DNA from: Gammaproteobacteria bacterium UBA7310
Lineage (GTDB): Bacteria; Pseudomonadota; Gammaproteobacteria; Pseudomonadales; Ketobacteraceae
DNA: 64,000 nucleotides
Direction: 5' to 3'
Assembly (NCBI GenBank): GCA_002471665.1
Contig: DKQK01000043.1
Location: 19,678-83,677, forward strand
Made by a program: the position numbers and the translations under genes. The first letter of the stretch is position 1. Every line of letters starts with the position of its first letter. This document shows, piece by piece, positions 1-9,221 of this stretch. Under the pieces are notes generated by a model. The model saw only the letters and a list, made by a program, of their open reading frames with translations. It did no database searches and was not told the DNA's origin.

Positions 1-32
1 CAACCTAGCTACCAACGTTCCGGCAACCAGCG

Positions 33-1658
33 TCATGCCAGCTTGAATTTGGCTTCCAGTTGTTTGAGTTCCGCCACCAGCTGGCTCAAATTAGTGCTGT
101 TCTGACTGGCCTGGGTCAGGGCCGTTGCCACTGAATCCGTTCCCGTACGGATGTTCTGGATGTTGTGGTTGATTTCAGAAGACACCGCGCTTTGTTCTTC
201 CACCGCCGCTGAAATCTGAATGTTCATATTATTGATTTCGTTGATTTTGGCCACCGTATCATCCAGGATCTGCTCGGCCGATTCCGCCTGCGCCACGCTT
301 CTTTCAGACAGTTCCTTGCTGGCCGACATGGCGGCAACCGCATCGGACGAGCCCTGTTGCAAACGCTCGATCATGCGGTGAATCTCATCGGTGGATTGCT
401 GGGTTCGGTTTGCCAGGGTGCGCACTTCATCTGCCACCACCGCAAATCCACGACCCTGCTCACCTGCCCGTGCCGCTTCGATGGCGGCATTCAGGGCCAA
501 TAGATTGGTTTGTTCGGCAATCCCTTTAATGACATCAATGACCGAGCCGATGCTTTCCGTTTCATTCTTCAGGCCGTTGATAACGCTGCTTGTATTGTTG
601 ATTTCATTGGCCAGCTGATGAATCAGCCCCTTGGTATTGATCACGGCATCTTTGCTCTCCATCGCCTGGGTATCGGCCAAGCCAACCGCCTGGGCGGCAA
701 CCGCTGCGTTGCGCGCCACCTCTTCAACACTGGCCGCCATCTGATTCATGGCGGTGGAGACCATCTCCGTTTCCGCCAACTGAGTGTCCACCGTTGCAAG
801 TGCATCCTGGGCGGCGCTGGACACCTCCAGTGCGGACTGATCTATGGTTTTAATATGCTGTGCCAGTTGCAGGATGGTATTCTGCAAATCCGCCACAAAA
901 CGGTTGAAGGAGTTGGCCAGCGCGGACAGTTCATCATCACTCTTCACCGGCAGGCGTTGGGTCAGATCGCCGTCCACGTCCGAGATCACGTGCATGGCAT
1001 GGGCTGATGTTTCGATGGGCCTAAGCACATACCAACGTCCACCCAATGCAATAAACCCGATCACCACCACAGCAAGCACCGTCACCAGGGACAGCAACAG
1101 CAGCATGGTGGACATGGTTTCAGCGGCAAAACTGCGCTGACTTTCAACCTGAGAATCACCCAGTTCTTCCAGCGCTTCCACGGTTTCAAGCAGCCTTTCA
1201 ACCGCTACGATGTAGTCCTTTTTGCTCTGATGGAGTTTATCCGCGCTGACTCTGCCCGCCAAAACCGCGCTGTGTACTTTCAACAGCGTATCTTGCGCGC
1301 TCTGGTATTGTTCTTTATGGCGCTGGAATTCGGCAAGATCCTTATCATCGATAAGGCCGGAAGCGGTCATGCGCGCGAACGCTTCCTCGGTGAATGCGCG
1401 AGCCTCATCCACTATCCCCAGCACGGTCTGGCGTTCGGCCTGGCTCTCGGTCTCCAGCAATGCAAATACTTCGATCATCTGCCGCTGAATACCGATACTG
1501 CCCTCCATGGCGCCGTCAGCGGCGTCCCAGGCCTGGGTAATCACAAAATCCAGAATGGAACTGAGCCGATTCGTACCATAGAAACTCACTGCGCACGCCA
1601 ACACGACCACACTGAAGAGCACCACCAACCCGGCATACATTTTCGACTTGATATTCAT
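33..1658 (-). CDS. Methyl-accepting chemotaxis protein
   Basis: An inner-membrane chemoreceptor that would signal to CheA/CheW. There is an N-terminal membrane segment (about residues 8-28), a periplasmic four-helix-type sensor region of about 150 residues, a second membrane segment near 183-207, a HAMP domain to about 260 and a long cytoplasmic coiled coil. The conserved hairpin tip (EQTNLLALNAAIEAARAGEQ) sits near residue 382-401. I chose the ATG at 1658. An upstream in-frame TTG at 1685 would add nine residues ahead of the first hydrophobic helix. No C-terminal CheR-binding pentapeptide is seen. The ligand cannot be read from the sequence. It stands alone, with no che genes nearby. Confidence 0.95.
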   Translation of the reverse strand: MNIKSKMYAGLVVLFSVVVLACAVSFYGTNRLSSILDFVITQAWDAADGAMEGSIGIQRQMIEVFALLETESQAERQTVLGIVDEARAFTEEAFARMTASGLIDDKDLAEFQRHKEQYQSAQDTLLKVHSAVLAGRVSADKLHQSKKDYIVAVERLLETVEALEELGDSQVESQRSFAAETMSTMLLLLSLVTVLAVVVIGFIALGGRWYVLRPIETSAHAMHVISDVDGDLTQRLPVKSDDELSALANSFNRFVADLQNTILQLAQHIKTIDQSALEVSSAAQDALATVDTQLAETEMVSTAMNQMAASVEEVARNAAVAAQAVGLADTQAMESKDAVINTKGLIHQLANEINNTSSVINGLKNETESIGSVIDVIKGIAEQTNLLALNAAIEAARAGEQGRGFAVVADEVRTLANRTQQSTDEIHRMIERLQQGSSDAVAAMSASKELSERSVAQAESAEQILDDTVAKINEINNMNIQISAAVEEQSAVSSEINHNIQNIRTGTDSVATALTQASQNSTNLSQLVAELKQLEAKFKLA

Positions 1659-1846
1659 AAAGCTACGGCCCGCATTGATTCCCAAATATAGTTAGCTTAG
1701 ATATTGAGTATAGTCAGCCCGGGTGGGATCTCAACGAATTGGACGACCGTACCGGTTATAAGATGGCTTGAAGATTACCTGACAGGTAATTGCGGCTTTT
1801 GTTGCGGGCCGTATGCTTCCCATAAAACGGCGGAGCAAACACAGGT

Positions 1847-2224
1847 ATGAAGATGGTTTCGGCAATTCTCATTGGCGTGGGGATCGTGCATTTGATTGCG
1901 CTAAAAGCGGTACTGGGCGGTGATTGGATTACGGGGTTGTACGGTGTGGACCCCCTGGACAGCAATCTGGAATTGCTGATCCGGCATCGGGCGGTGCTGT
2001 TCGGATTGCTGGGTACTTTGCTGGTAATCAGTGCATTCCAGCCTAAGTTGCAGATTGCGGCCATCGCTGCCGGGCTCATCAGCACATTCAGTTTCATTGC
2101 GCTTTCATGGCAAACGGGCCAACCCAATGAACTCATCAGTAAAGTAATACTGGTGGACTGGGTGGCCGTTGTGTTGCTGGTGGTGGCAGGCGCCATTCGC
2201 TTAACGCTCCCGCAGACCGGTTAA
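1847..2224 (+). CDS. Small four-helix membrane protein, unknown function
   Basis: A 125-residue protein that is almost entirely hydrophobic, with about four predicted membrane helices. Two short polar loops separate them (DWITGLYGVDPLDSNLELLIRHR near 25-47 and SWQTGQPNELIS near 90). The charged RHR before the second helix resembles small DUF4345-like membrane proteins, but the match is weak. The start is the ATG at 1847 and a second ATG follows two codons later. Its stop overlaps the stop of the convergent hydrolase gene: TTAA is shared by both strands. No function is proposed. Confidence 0.7.
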   Translation: MKMVSAILIGVGIVHLIALKAVLGGDWITGLYGVDPLDSNLELLIRHRAVLFGLLGTLLVISAFQPKLQIAAIAAGLISTFSFIALSWQTGQPNELISKVILVDWVAVVLLVVAGAIRLTLPQTG

Positions 2225-3393
2225 TCCGCCATGAACCCCTTCTTCATCAACCACTCCACACATCGTCCGGTGGCCTCATCCAGTTTATCCTTCTGCCCAA
2301 AATAATAGTGATTGGCCCCTTTGACTTCGTACAACTCCTTATCATCGTGCCCCACGGCTTCATACAGGCGATGGGTGTGGCTGGGCGTACAGGCATCATC
2401 CGCCGTGTTGCCGATCACCAGCGTGGGCACGCTGATCTGCGCGGCGCAGGTGAGCCCGTTGGCATTGGAATCATCATAACTCCACTGTGACAGCCAGCCC
2501 CGCAGAGTACAGAATCGCGCTAACCCTACGGGGCCGTTGTTCACCACTTTCGGATCACCCAGATAGCACCAACCGGGAGCACGATCGTTGGGATCGATGG
2601 TGGGGTCCAGCCAGCGGGGATCGGCCATGGTCCCATGAACCACAAACGCAAACTCTTCGCTGGTGAGGCCATCCCTGCGGAAATCCTCCAGCTTCTGTTT
2701 GACCCAAGCGGTGATTTTGCGGTTGCGGGCGATCTGGGCGGCGCGGTACTTATTTACAAACTCAGCGGAGTAGGGTGGCTGGTTGCGGTTGTTGGGATCG
2801 TACAGGTCCAGCTCGGGATCACGCCGGCTTGGATCGTTTTCATCCAGGATGGAGGCATCCATCCACTCGGTCATGGTGCCGGCGCGGCTGATGTGGGCGG
2901 CCAGCAACATCATGCCATCGGCCGGGATCAGGTTGGCACCCACCAGGTCCAAAGGATCACCGGCCGGCGTTTCAGTGATGGTGGGGTGTTCTGCCTGGGC
3001 CTGATAAAACAGCGACAGGGAACCACCACCGCTCCATCCCGCCAACACCACTTTTTTGTAGCCTTTCTTTTCCTTGGCATCCCGCACGCAGGCGGCCATG
3101 TCCAGCACCACCTTTTCCATAATCAGGGCGCTGTCGGTGCCGCGGTAACGGCTGTTGCAATAGATAACGTGGCAGCCTTTTTTCGCCAGGGCAGACACCA
3201 TGGGCAGGTAGGCGCCACCGCCGATGGGGTGCATAAAGAGGATCACTGTGTCACTGGGTTTGTCTTTGGGTTTCAGCCAATAGGATTCCAGGGCCACCAG
3301 GTCGGCACTGCCACCATAGGTGTCCTTGAACTTGGATTGCTCAGCGAAGGCCAACAAATAGGGAATGCGATCGTATTCGTACTTGGTGGTCAT
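2221..3393 (-). CDS. Alpha/beta hydrolase
   Basis: A 390-residue alpha/beta-hydrolase fold protein with no signal peptide, so cytoplasmic. The nucleophile elbow is GWSGGG (Ser near residue 120). An oxyanion-type HPIGGG stretch lies near 56. The C-terminal acid and histidine fit NTADD (about 328-332) and the GANHYY motif (about 360). Its ATG overlaps the stop of the upstream VOC gene (ATGA) and it has a GGGAG ribosome site, so the two are translationally coupled. The partner enzyme suggests hydrolysis of a ring-cleavage or ester intermediate in a catabolic pathway. The substrate is unknown. Confidence 0.88.
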   Translation of the reverse strand: MTTKYEYDRIPYLLAFAEQSKFKDTYGGSADLVALESYWLKPKDKPSDTVILFMHPIGGGAYLPMVSALAKKGCHVIYCNSRYRGTDSALIMEKVVLDMAACVRDAKEKKGYKKVVLAGWSGGGSLSLFYQAQAEHPTITETPAGDPLDLVGANLIPADGMMLLAAHISRAGTMTEWMDASILDENDPSRRDPELDLYDPNNRNQPPYSAEFVNKYRAAQIARNRKITAWVKQKLEDFRRDGLTSEEFAFVVHGTMADPRWLDPTIDPNDRAPGWCYLGDPKVVNNGPVGLARFCTLRGWLSQWSYDDSNANGLTCAAQISVPTLVIGNTADDACTPSHTHRLYEAVGHDDKELYEVKGANHYYFGQKDKLDEATGRCVEWLMKKGFMAD

Positions 3394-4037
3394 TTTTGTG
3401 CTCCCTCTTGCTTCACTTTTGAGAAGTCCGCTTTGCTCATATCAATACCGCGCTGGTCCAGCATGTGGGCATCCAGACGCTTGAGTTTGTCGGGGCGGGT
3501 GCGCTCGGTCCATGCTTTCAGCGTGGCGTGGGCCTTGGCACCGTCCTCCTCCAGGATGGCATCGTAGTTCGTGTCCTTCACGGTAAGCTCCACCTGCACA
3601 CCATTGGGATCGTACATATAGATGGAGTGCACAAAGCCATGGTCAATGGGGCCGAAGCAGGGGCGGCCCATTGTGTTGATATGACGGCGCCAGGCTTTCA
3701 GCTGTTCCATGCTGTCCACTTCAAAGGCGATGTGCTGATCAAAGCCGTGGCGGGCAATGAACATTTTCTCTTCCACATTATCGGGCACATCAAAGAAGGC
3801 AATGAAGTTACCGTCGCCGGTCTGAAAGAACAGATGCATGTATTCCCGTTGCTTCGAGGCACCGGGTTCCTCATCAAAGATCATGGCGGCGGCCAGTTTA
3901 AAGCCCAGTACATCTTCATAGAACCAACGGGTCTGTTCCGCGTCGCGGCAACGGTAGGCGGTATGATGCATGTTGTGCACGGCCCGGCGAGCAATAGTGG
4001 GTTTGCTTGCGGGCTGGTTATCGGCTGGCTGGTTCAT
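3390..4037 (-). CDS. VOC-superfamily (glyoxalase/extradiol dioxygenase-like) protein
   Basis: A 215-residue protein of the vicinal oxygen chelate fold. Paired beta-alpha-beta modules start at MHHTAYRCRD (near 23) and QHIAFEVDS (near 101). The probable metal ligands are a histidine in each and the glutamate of VQVELTV near 152. Family members are extradiol dioxygenases, glyoxalases or isomerases. The length and the YDPNGVQVEL signature fit a single-domain dioxygenase-like member. It is the first gene of a two-gene leftward operon with the hydrolase and has a good AGGAG site 7 nt before the ATG. The exact reaction is not determinable. Confidence 0.88.
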   Translation of the reverse strand: MNQPADNQPASKPTIARRAVHNMHHTAYRCRDAEQTRWFYEDVLGFKLAAAMIFDEEPGASKQREYMHLFFQTGDGNFIAFFDVPDNVEEKMFIARHGFDQHIAFEVDSMEQLKAWRRHINTMGRPCFGPIDHGFVHSIYMYDPNGVQVELTVKDTNYDAILEEDGAKAHATLKAWTERTRPDKLKRLDAHMLDQRGIDMSKADFSKVKQEGAQK

Positions 4038-4117
4038 GGCTGGCTCCTGGTCCTTCTCTGTGCAGTGCTAAAGAGGTGCTCGGTGATTTTTGGGTTGACT
4101 TATGGGTCATGTTTATA

Positions 4118-4131
4118 GATTGTATACAATC
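4118..4131. promoter_or_regulatory. 14-bp palindrome, GntR/FadR-type operator candidate
   Basis: GATTGTATACAATC is a perfect palindrome in the divergent promoter gap between the VOC gene and the CoA-transferase gene. The core TTGTATACAA resembles operators of GntR-family (FCD-type) regulators. A near copy lies at 4214-4223. The cognate regulator gene is not in this window. Confidence 0.55.
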
Positions 4132-4213
4132 ATAATGATCGATTAGTTTCAACCACTAAATAATGCCCGTTTTTCGGTTTGTTCGATCTGAAGTCTGTCA
4201 ACGAAAGCATCAA

Positions 4214-4223
4214 TTGCATACAA
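4214..4223. promoter_or_regulatory. Second operator half of the divergent catabolic promoter
   Basis: TTGCATACAA differs by one base from the core of the palindrome at 4120-4129. It sits about 25 bp upstream of the CoA-transferase start, a position suited to repression of that gene. Confidence 0.4.
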
Positions 4224-4248
4224 AATACGATCATCAGAAGGTTTGCCC

Positions 4249-5454
4249 ATGAGCGCTTTGTCCCACATTACGATTCTTGATCTGACCCACATGTTGTCCG
4301 GCCCTTATGCCAGCCAGTTGCTGGCCGACATGGGTGCCCATTGCATCAAGGTGGAACCCCCGGGCCGGGGTGAAGGCACCCGTAAGCTGCTGGCGGACGA
4401 TGAAAAATACTCCATAGACGGAGTGGGCGCTTACTTTTTAACTCTGTCCCGCAATAAAAAGAGCGTCGCCATCGATCTCAAGAAGCCTGCGGGGCTGTCC
4501 CTGTTCTACGAACTGGTGAAGAAGGCGGATGTGGTGATCAACAATTTTGGCGCGGGGGTACCCAAGCGACTGGGCATCGATTACGAGGTGTTGAAACAAC
4601 ACAACCCCCGCATCATCACCTGTTCCATCACCGGTTTTGGGGAGACCGGCCCCGACCGGGACCGCGCCGCCTTTGATCTGGTGGCCCAGGGCATGGGCGG
4701 TGGCATGTCCATCACCGGAGAGGAAGGGGCACCACCACTGCGGGCGGGGATTCCCATCGGGGATCTGGGGGGCGGCCTGTTCGCTGCCATTGGTATCCTG
4801 GCGGCGTTGAACCAACGGGACCAGAGCCCCGGGGGCAGGGGTCAGCATGTGGACATCTCCATGCAGGATTGCCAGGTGTCCATGCTTAACTACATGGCCA
4901 CCATGTACCTGATGAGCGGCCAGCAGCCGCCGGCGGTGGGCAACAATCATTTTGTACATGTGCCCTACGGTACCTTTAAAACCCGCACCCGCTACCTGAT
5001 CCTGGCTTGCATGGGTGATGCATTCTTCGGCAAACTGGCGACGATGTTCAACGATCCTGAGCTAATGGACCCGAAATTTTCCACTCAGCCGGTCCGCTGG
5101 GAGCACCGCCACTTTATCAACACCCGGGTGCAGCAGCATATCGGGCAGGAAACCTGTGAACACTGGCTGGAGCGGTTAAAGGAGCATCGTATTCCCGCCG
5201 CACCGGTGAACGATTTTGAACATGCACTGAGCGATCCGCAGATTATGGCGCGGGATATGGTGGTGGAGGTACCCCTGGGTAATGACAAAACCGTAAAACA
5301 ACCAGGCAACCCGGTAAAACTGTCATCACAAAGTAAGCAAGCATTCACTTCACCCCCCGCTCTGGGGCAACACACCAACACCGTGCTGAGCGAATTACTG
5401 CAAATGAATGATTCACAAATAGCACAATTGCGTCAAAATGGCGTAATCGGTTGA
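4249..5454 (+). CDS. CaiB/BaiF family class III CoA-transferase
   Basis: A 401-residue cytoplasmic enzyme of the class III CoA-transferase family, which moves CoA between acyl-CoA and a carboxylic acid through an aspartyl thioester. The N-terminal LDLTHMLSGPYASQLLADMG and the VINNFGAGVPKRLGIDY block are typical. The catalytic aspartate is expected in the FDLVAQGMGG segment near 145. ATG 4249 is preferred over the in-frame TTG at 4243 because GAAGG lies 8 nt upstream. It precedes an HMG-CoA lyase by 78 bp, so the acyl group may be a branched dicarboxylate such as 3-hydroxy-3-methylglutarate. That pairing is inference. Confidence 0.92.
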   Translation: MSALSHITILDLTHMLSGPYASQLLADMGAHCIKVEPPGRGEGTRKLLADDEKYSIDGVGAYFLTLSRNKKSVAIDLKKPAGLSLFYELVKKADVVINNFGAGVPKRLGIDYEVLKQHNPRIITCSITGFGETGPDRDRAAFDLVAQGMGGGMSITGEEGAPPLRAGIPIGDLGGGLFAAIGILAALNQRDQSPGGRGQHVDISMQDCQVSMLNYMATMYLMSGQQPPAVGNNHFVHVPYGTFKTRTRYLILACMGDAFFGKLATMFNDPELMDPKFSTQPVRWEHRHFINTRVQQHIGQETCEHWLERLKEHRIPAAPVNDFEHALSDPQIMARDMVVEVPLGNDKTVKQPGNPVKLSSQSKQAFTSPPALGQHTNTVLSELLQMNDSQIAQLRQNGVIG

Positions 5455-5532
5455 TAAAGGCGATGTCTGTTTATTTATAAACGACAGTGTTGTTTAATAG
5501 TTGGCATATTCACTGGCATAAGAATTCATATC

Positions 5533-6471
5533 ATGCGCGAACGTATCTACATTAATGAAGTGGGCCTGCGCGACGGCCTGCAGAACCAACCCAACCCGGT
5601 ATCCACCGCGGCCAAACTGGATATGGCCCGAGCCCTGCTGGAGGCCGGGATAACCAGCCTGGAAGCCGTGGCGTTCGTCCACCCCAAAGCGGTGCCACAG
5701 ATGGCGGATGCGGCGGATGTGCTGGCGGGCCTGGCCACAATCCCACTTAAGAATGATGTGGAGATCTCGGCATTAGTGCCTAATATGCGGGGCTACCAGC
5801 GGGCCCGTGACAACGGTGTGCAGTCCGTTGCCGTGGTGGTTTCCTCCACCGACACCTTCAATCAGCGCAACCTGAATATGAGCACACAACAGGCCACCGA
5901 GGTTTGCCGCCAGGTGATTTCGCAGGCCAGGGCCGATGGAGTGAAGGTGCGCGGTTACGTATCCGGCGCGCTGTCCTGCCCCTACGATGGCAAGACCCCG
6001 GTGGACGTGGTACACCGTTTGGCGGCGGAGATGATCGAGGTGGGTGCCGACGAAATTTCCATCGGCGACACCATCGGTGCCGGAAACCCGCGGCAGATCA
6101 ATGATATCCTGAGTCCACTTGTGCAACAATTCGGGCCTGAGCGGTTCAATCTGCATCTGCATGATACCCGCGGCCAGGCGCTGGCTATGGCCTGGGCCGG
6201 GATTACCCAGGGCGTACGCCGCTTTGACAGCTCCATCGGCGGATTGGGTGGATGCCCGTTTGCCCCCGGCGCTTCCGGCAACGTGGCCACCGAAGATCTG
6301 GTGTACATGCTGGAAGAAGCCGGTTTTGATACCGGCATTGAGATGGCCAAACTGCGCTTGGCCGTGGCAGCCGCCGAACGGGCCACCGGCCAGCAACTGG
6401 GTGGCCGCATCCTGCAATGGATGAAATCCCAGGAAATTCGGGAACAAAACAAGCAAAATCCCTGTATATAA
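5533..6471 (+). CDS. Hydroxymethylglutaryl-CoA lyase family protein
   Basis: A 312-residue HMGL-like TIM-barrel enzyme that would cleave HMG-CoA (or a related acyl-CoA) to acetyl-CoA and acetoacetate. The N-terminal EVGLRDGLQ carries the metal-binding aspartate and catalytic arginine. NLHLHDTRG near 208 supplies the histidine ligands. The GGLGGCPFAPGASGNVATED loop near 236-255 holds the conserved cysteine. The start at 5533 has no strong ribosome site. It lies downstream of the CoA-transferase in the same direction, which together look like a CoA-activation plus cleavage module. Leucine-degradation genes that often accompany it are absent here. Confidence 0.92.
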   Translation: MRERIYINEVGLRDGLQNQPNPVSTAAKLDMARALLEAGITSLEAVAFVHPKAVPQMADAADVLAGLATIPLKNDVEISALVPNMRGYQRARDNGVQSVAVVVSSTDTFNQRNLNMSTQQATEVCRQVISQARADGVKVRGYVSGALSCPYDGKTPVDVVHRLAAEMIEVGADEISIGDTIGAGNPRQINDILSPLVQQFGPERFNLHLHDTRGQALAMAWAGITQGVRRFDSSIGGLGGCPFAPGASGNVATEDLVYMLEEAGFDTGIEMAKLRLAVAAAERATGQQLGGRILQWMKSQEIREQNKQNPCI

Positions 6472-6517
6472 ATAGAAGACCAATACGGGTTTAACAAAAA
6501 AGGTCGTACTACGCATT

Positions 6518-7300
6518 ATGATGAGACACTGCGCCAAACGGGTGGTGGCTTGCCTGGTGGTGTTGTCGGGGGCCATGTTGCCGGGGTTAACCACCCTGGC
6601 GGATAAAACCGATCGCATTATCGAAGGTGAACAAGCCAATACCAAGTCCGCCGTCCAATCCCAGGATCGGGTCAACACCATTGCGGATAAAACCCAACAG
6701 CTGTTCCAGGATTACCAACTGGAACTGAAACGCATCGAGGATCTGACTTCCTACAACACGCAACTGACTCAACAGATTCGCCGCCAGCAACAAAGCATGC
6801 TGGAAACGGAAAAGTCCATTGATGATGTCGCCATTATTGAGCGTCAGGTCACGCCCTTGATGGAGCGCATGGTGAAATCCCTGGAAACGTTCATCAAACT
6901 GGATGTGCCGTTTCTGTTGGAGGAACGCTACGAACGCATTGCCTTTCTCAAACACACGCTGGCGCGGGCCGATGTCACCATCGCGGAGAAATTCCGCCAG
7001 GTGATGGAGGCCTACAACGTAGAGATGGATTACGGCAACACCATAGAGAGTTATCGCGGCACCCTCAAGATCGGTGAAAATGCCCGCGAGGTGGAGTTTT
7101 TGCGGGTGGGCCGCATTGGGCTGCTGTATCAATCCCTGGACGGCAGCGACATTGGTGCCTGGAACAACGAAACCCGTGACTGGCAGGAACTGGGTGGCCG
7201 CTACGCCCGCGACATTCGGTTAGGCCTGAAGGTTGCCAAGAAGCAGGCCGCTCCGGAATTGCTGACGCTGCCCATGCCGGCGCCGGAGCCTGCCTCATGA
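6518..7300 (+). CDS. DUF3450 periplasmic protein of a TonB2-type system
   Basis: A 260-residue secreted protein. A signal peptide of about 25-30 residues (hydrophobic VVACLVVLSGAMLPG core) is followed by a long coiled-coil region (about 35-110) and a mixed C-terminal domain with LKIGENAREVEFLRVGRIGL. DUF3450 proteins are encoded with TtpC-type TonB systems in Vibrio, Shewanella and relatives. The next gene starts inside its last codons (ATGA overlap at 7297). Two adjacent ATGs at 6518 and 6521 are possible starts. Its precise role in the TonB complex is not established. Confidence 0.88.
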   Translation: MMRHCAKRVVACLVVLSGAMLPGLTTLADKTDRIIEGEQANTKSAVQSQDRVNTIADKTQQLFQDYQLELKRIEDLTSYNTQLTQQIRRQQQSMLETEKSIDDVAIIERQVTPLMERMVKSLETFIKLDVPFLLEERYERIAFLKHTLARADVTIAEKFRQVMEAYNVEMDYGNTIESYRGTLKIGENAREVEFLRVGRIGLLYQSLDGSDIGAWNNETRDWQELGGRYARDIRLGLKVAKKQAAPELLTLPMPAPEPAS

Positions 7301-8679
7301 TGCGCTATCTTATGCTGACCTTGCTGTTGTGTGTGGGAACACTGCCGCTGGCGGACCCGGCCCACGCCATTTGGAAACCAAAACAGGAAATCGAATCCCT
7401 GGACAAACTGCTGGATCTGGTGCAGCAGGGCCGGGTTGAACAATCCAAAGAAAACAAAGAGCGGGAACAGCGTTTTCTGGCGCAAAAGTCAAAGCAGGAG
7501 CAACTGCTGCAAGAGGCCATTGCCGAACGCAAGAAACTGGAGCGGCGCAGCGAGTTGCTGGAAACCACCTACTCGGAAAATAAAGAACAACTGGATGAGC
7601 TGACCCGGCGCCTGGAAAAGCGCATGGGTTCATTAAAAGAGCTGTTCACCCATCTGCAGGCATCCACCTCCGAAACCGCCAATCTGCTGCAGCATTCCAT
7701 CACCTCGGTGGAGTATCCCTCCCGCCACCTGGAGATGGAAGATCTGTCGGATTTACTGGGCAGCAACCGTTCCCTGCCCAGCATCAACAACATCGAACAG
7801 TTGTGGTTTCAAATGCAACGGGAGATGGTGGAATCCGGCAAGATAAAACACCTCAACCTGGAAGTGATCACCACCCAGGGTGAACCGGTAAAAGCCGATG
7901 TGGTGCGCGTGGGCGCCTTCAATCTGTTATCCGGCAACCGATACCTGCAGTACATTCCGGAAACCGGCAAGGTTATTGATCTGAATCGGCAGCCGGCCCG
8001 TTATATGTTGGGTTATGTGGAAGATTATACCCAGGCCACAGAAGGGTTTAATGCGGTGGCCATCGACCCTACCCGGGGAACTCTGCTGAACATGCTGCTG
8101 GATGCACCGGATTTTGTGGACCGGGTTGAACAGGGCGGTTTCATCGGATACGTGATCATTATTCTGGGCGCCATCGGTGTGATTCTGGCACTGGAGCGCA
8201 TCATGTTCCTGATCATCACCACGCGCAAGGTGTCTGATCAGATGCGCCTGCAAGAGGTCAAGCGGGACAACCCCCTGGGGCGCATCATGCTGACCTATGA
8301 ACAGCACAAAAAGCTGCCCCTGGAATCGCTGGAACTGAAACTCGGCGAAGCCATTCTGCGGGAGCGCGGCCCATTGGAAAAACACCTCACCATGATCAAA
8401 ATCATATCCGTAATCGCACCGCTGCTGGGGCTACTGGGCACGGTTACCGGCATGATCAACACCTTTCAAACCATCACCCTGTTTGGTACCGGTGATCCCA
8501 AGCTCATGGCCGGAGGCATTTCCCAGGCTCTGGTAACCACCGTGCTGGGATTGTCGGTGGCCATTCCCGTGGTGTTTTTCCACACCCTGGCCAGCACCCG
8601 CAGCAAAGCGGTGATCTCGGTACTGGAAGAACAGAGTACCGGCCTGGTGGCGGAAAAAGCGGAGCAGGAGAACAGCTGA
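7297..8679 (+). CDS. TtpC-like MotA/TolQ/ExbB proton channel protein
   Basis: A 460-residue protein. It has a signal-like N-terminus, a periplasmic coiled-coil domain (about 25-130), a second periplasmic domain ending near 255 and a C-terminal MotA/TolQ/ExbB domain with membrane segments near 283-303, 368-390 and 410-430. The segment IAPLLGLLGTVTGMINTF carries the family signature. It is much longer than a classic ExbB (about 240 residues), as is usual for TtpC, the extra energy-transducing subunit of TonB2 systems. Start and stop both overlap neighbouring genes, so the operon is tightly coupled. Confidence 0.92.
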   Translation: MMRYLMLTLLLCVGTLPLADPAHAIWKPKQEIESLDKLLDLVQQGRVEQSKENKEREQRFLAQKSKQEQLLQEAIAERKKLERRSELLETTYSENKEQLDELTRRLEKRMGSLKELFTHLQASTSETANLLQHSITSVEYPSRHLEMEDLSDLLGSNRSLPSINNIEQLWFQMQREMVESGKIKHLNLEVITTQGEPVKADVVRVGAFNLLSGNRYLQYIPETGKVIDLNRQPARYMLGYVEDYTQATEGFNAVAIDPTRGTLLNMLLDAPDFVDRVEQGGFIGYVIIILGAIGVILALERIMFLIITTRKVSDQMRLQEVKRDNPLGRIMLTYEQHKKLPLESLELKLGEAILRERGPLEKHLTMIKIISVIAPLLGLLGTVTGMINTFQTITLFGTGDPKLMAGGISQALVTTVLGLSVAIPVVFFHTLASTRSKAVISVLEEQSTGLVAEKAEQENS

Positions 8680-9221
8680 TGTGGGCGGTGATGGAAGCCT
8701 TTGCCATTGTGCGGGATTTCCACTTTGCCGGTGGGGTGGTGCTGTGGACCATCGGTGTCAACACCCTGATCATGTGGACACTGATCTGCGAACGCACCCT
8801 GTACTATCGCTTTGCCCTGCCCAAGGAGATCAATCGCGTCACCCACACCTGGTTCTCCCGGGATGATCGCCGCACCTGGTATGCACAACACATTCGCCAA
8901 AAGCTGGTGGCCGAAGTCTGCAGCAACGCGCACTTTTCACTGCCGGTCATCAAATGCATGATCACACTGTGCCCGCTGTTCGGATTGCTGGGAACGGTCA
9001 CCGGCATGATCGAAATCTTTGATGTCATGAACGCCTTCGGCATGAACAACACCCGCTCCATGGCATCGGGTATTTCCCGCGCCACCCTGCCCACCATGGC
9101 CGGCATGGGGGCCGCCATCTTCGGTCTGATGGGGTATCGCGCCCTGTTGCGATACTATGAAATTCAGGTGCAGACGATTGCCGATCAACTGTCGCTTTCC
9201 ACACGAGGTGCTGCCACATGA
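8679..9221 (+). CDS. exbB: ExbB-type TonB-system proton channel subunit
   Basis: A 180-residue inner-membrane protein of the MotA/TolQ/ExbB family. A first membrane segment lies near 17-37. Two more surround the signature FGLLGTVTGMIEIFDVM (about 100-118) and GISRATLPTMAGMGAAIFGL (about 127-147). ExbB and ExbD form the proton-driven motor that energises TonB. It is short but complete for the small ExbB2 type. Its ATG overlaps the TGA of the TtpC-like gene and its own TGA overlaps the start of exbD. Confidence 0.92.
   Translation: MWAVMEAFAIVRDFHFAGGVVLWTIGVNTLIMWTLICERTLYYRFALPKEINRVTHTWFSRDDRRTWYAQHIRQKLVAEVCSNAHFSLPVIKCMITLCPLFGLLGTVTGMIEIFDVMNAFGMNNTRSMASGISRATLPTMAGMGAAIFGLMGYRALLRYYEIQVQTIADQLSLSTRGAAT

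Noticed and set aside
2635..3567. A 310-codon open frame antisense to the hydrolase and VOC genes
   Set aside because: It spans two real genes on the opposite strand and shows glycine/histidine-rich shadow composition.
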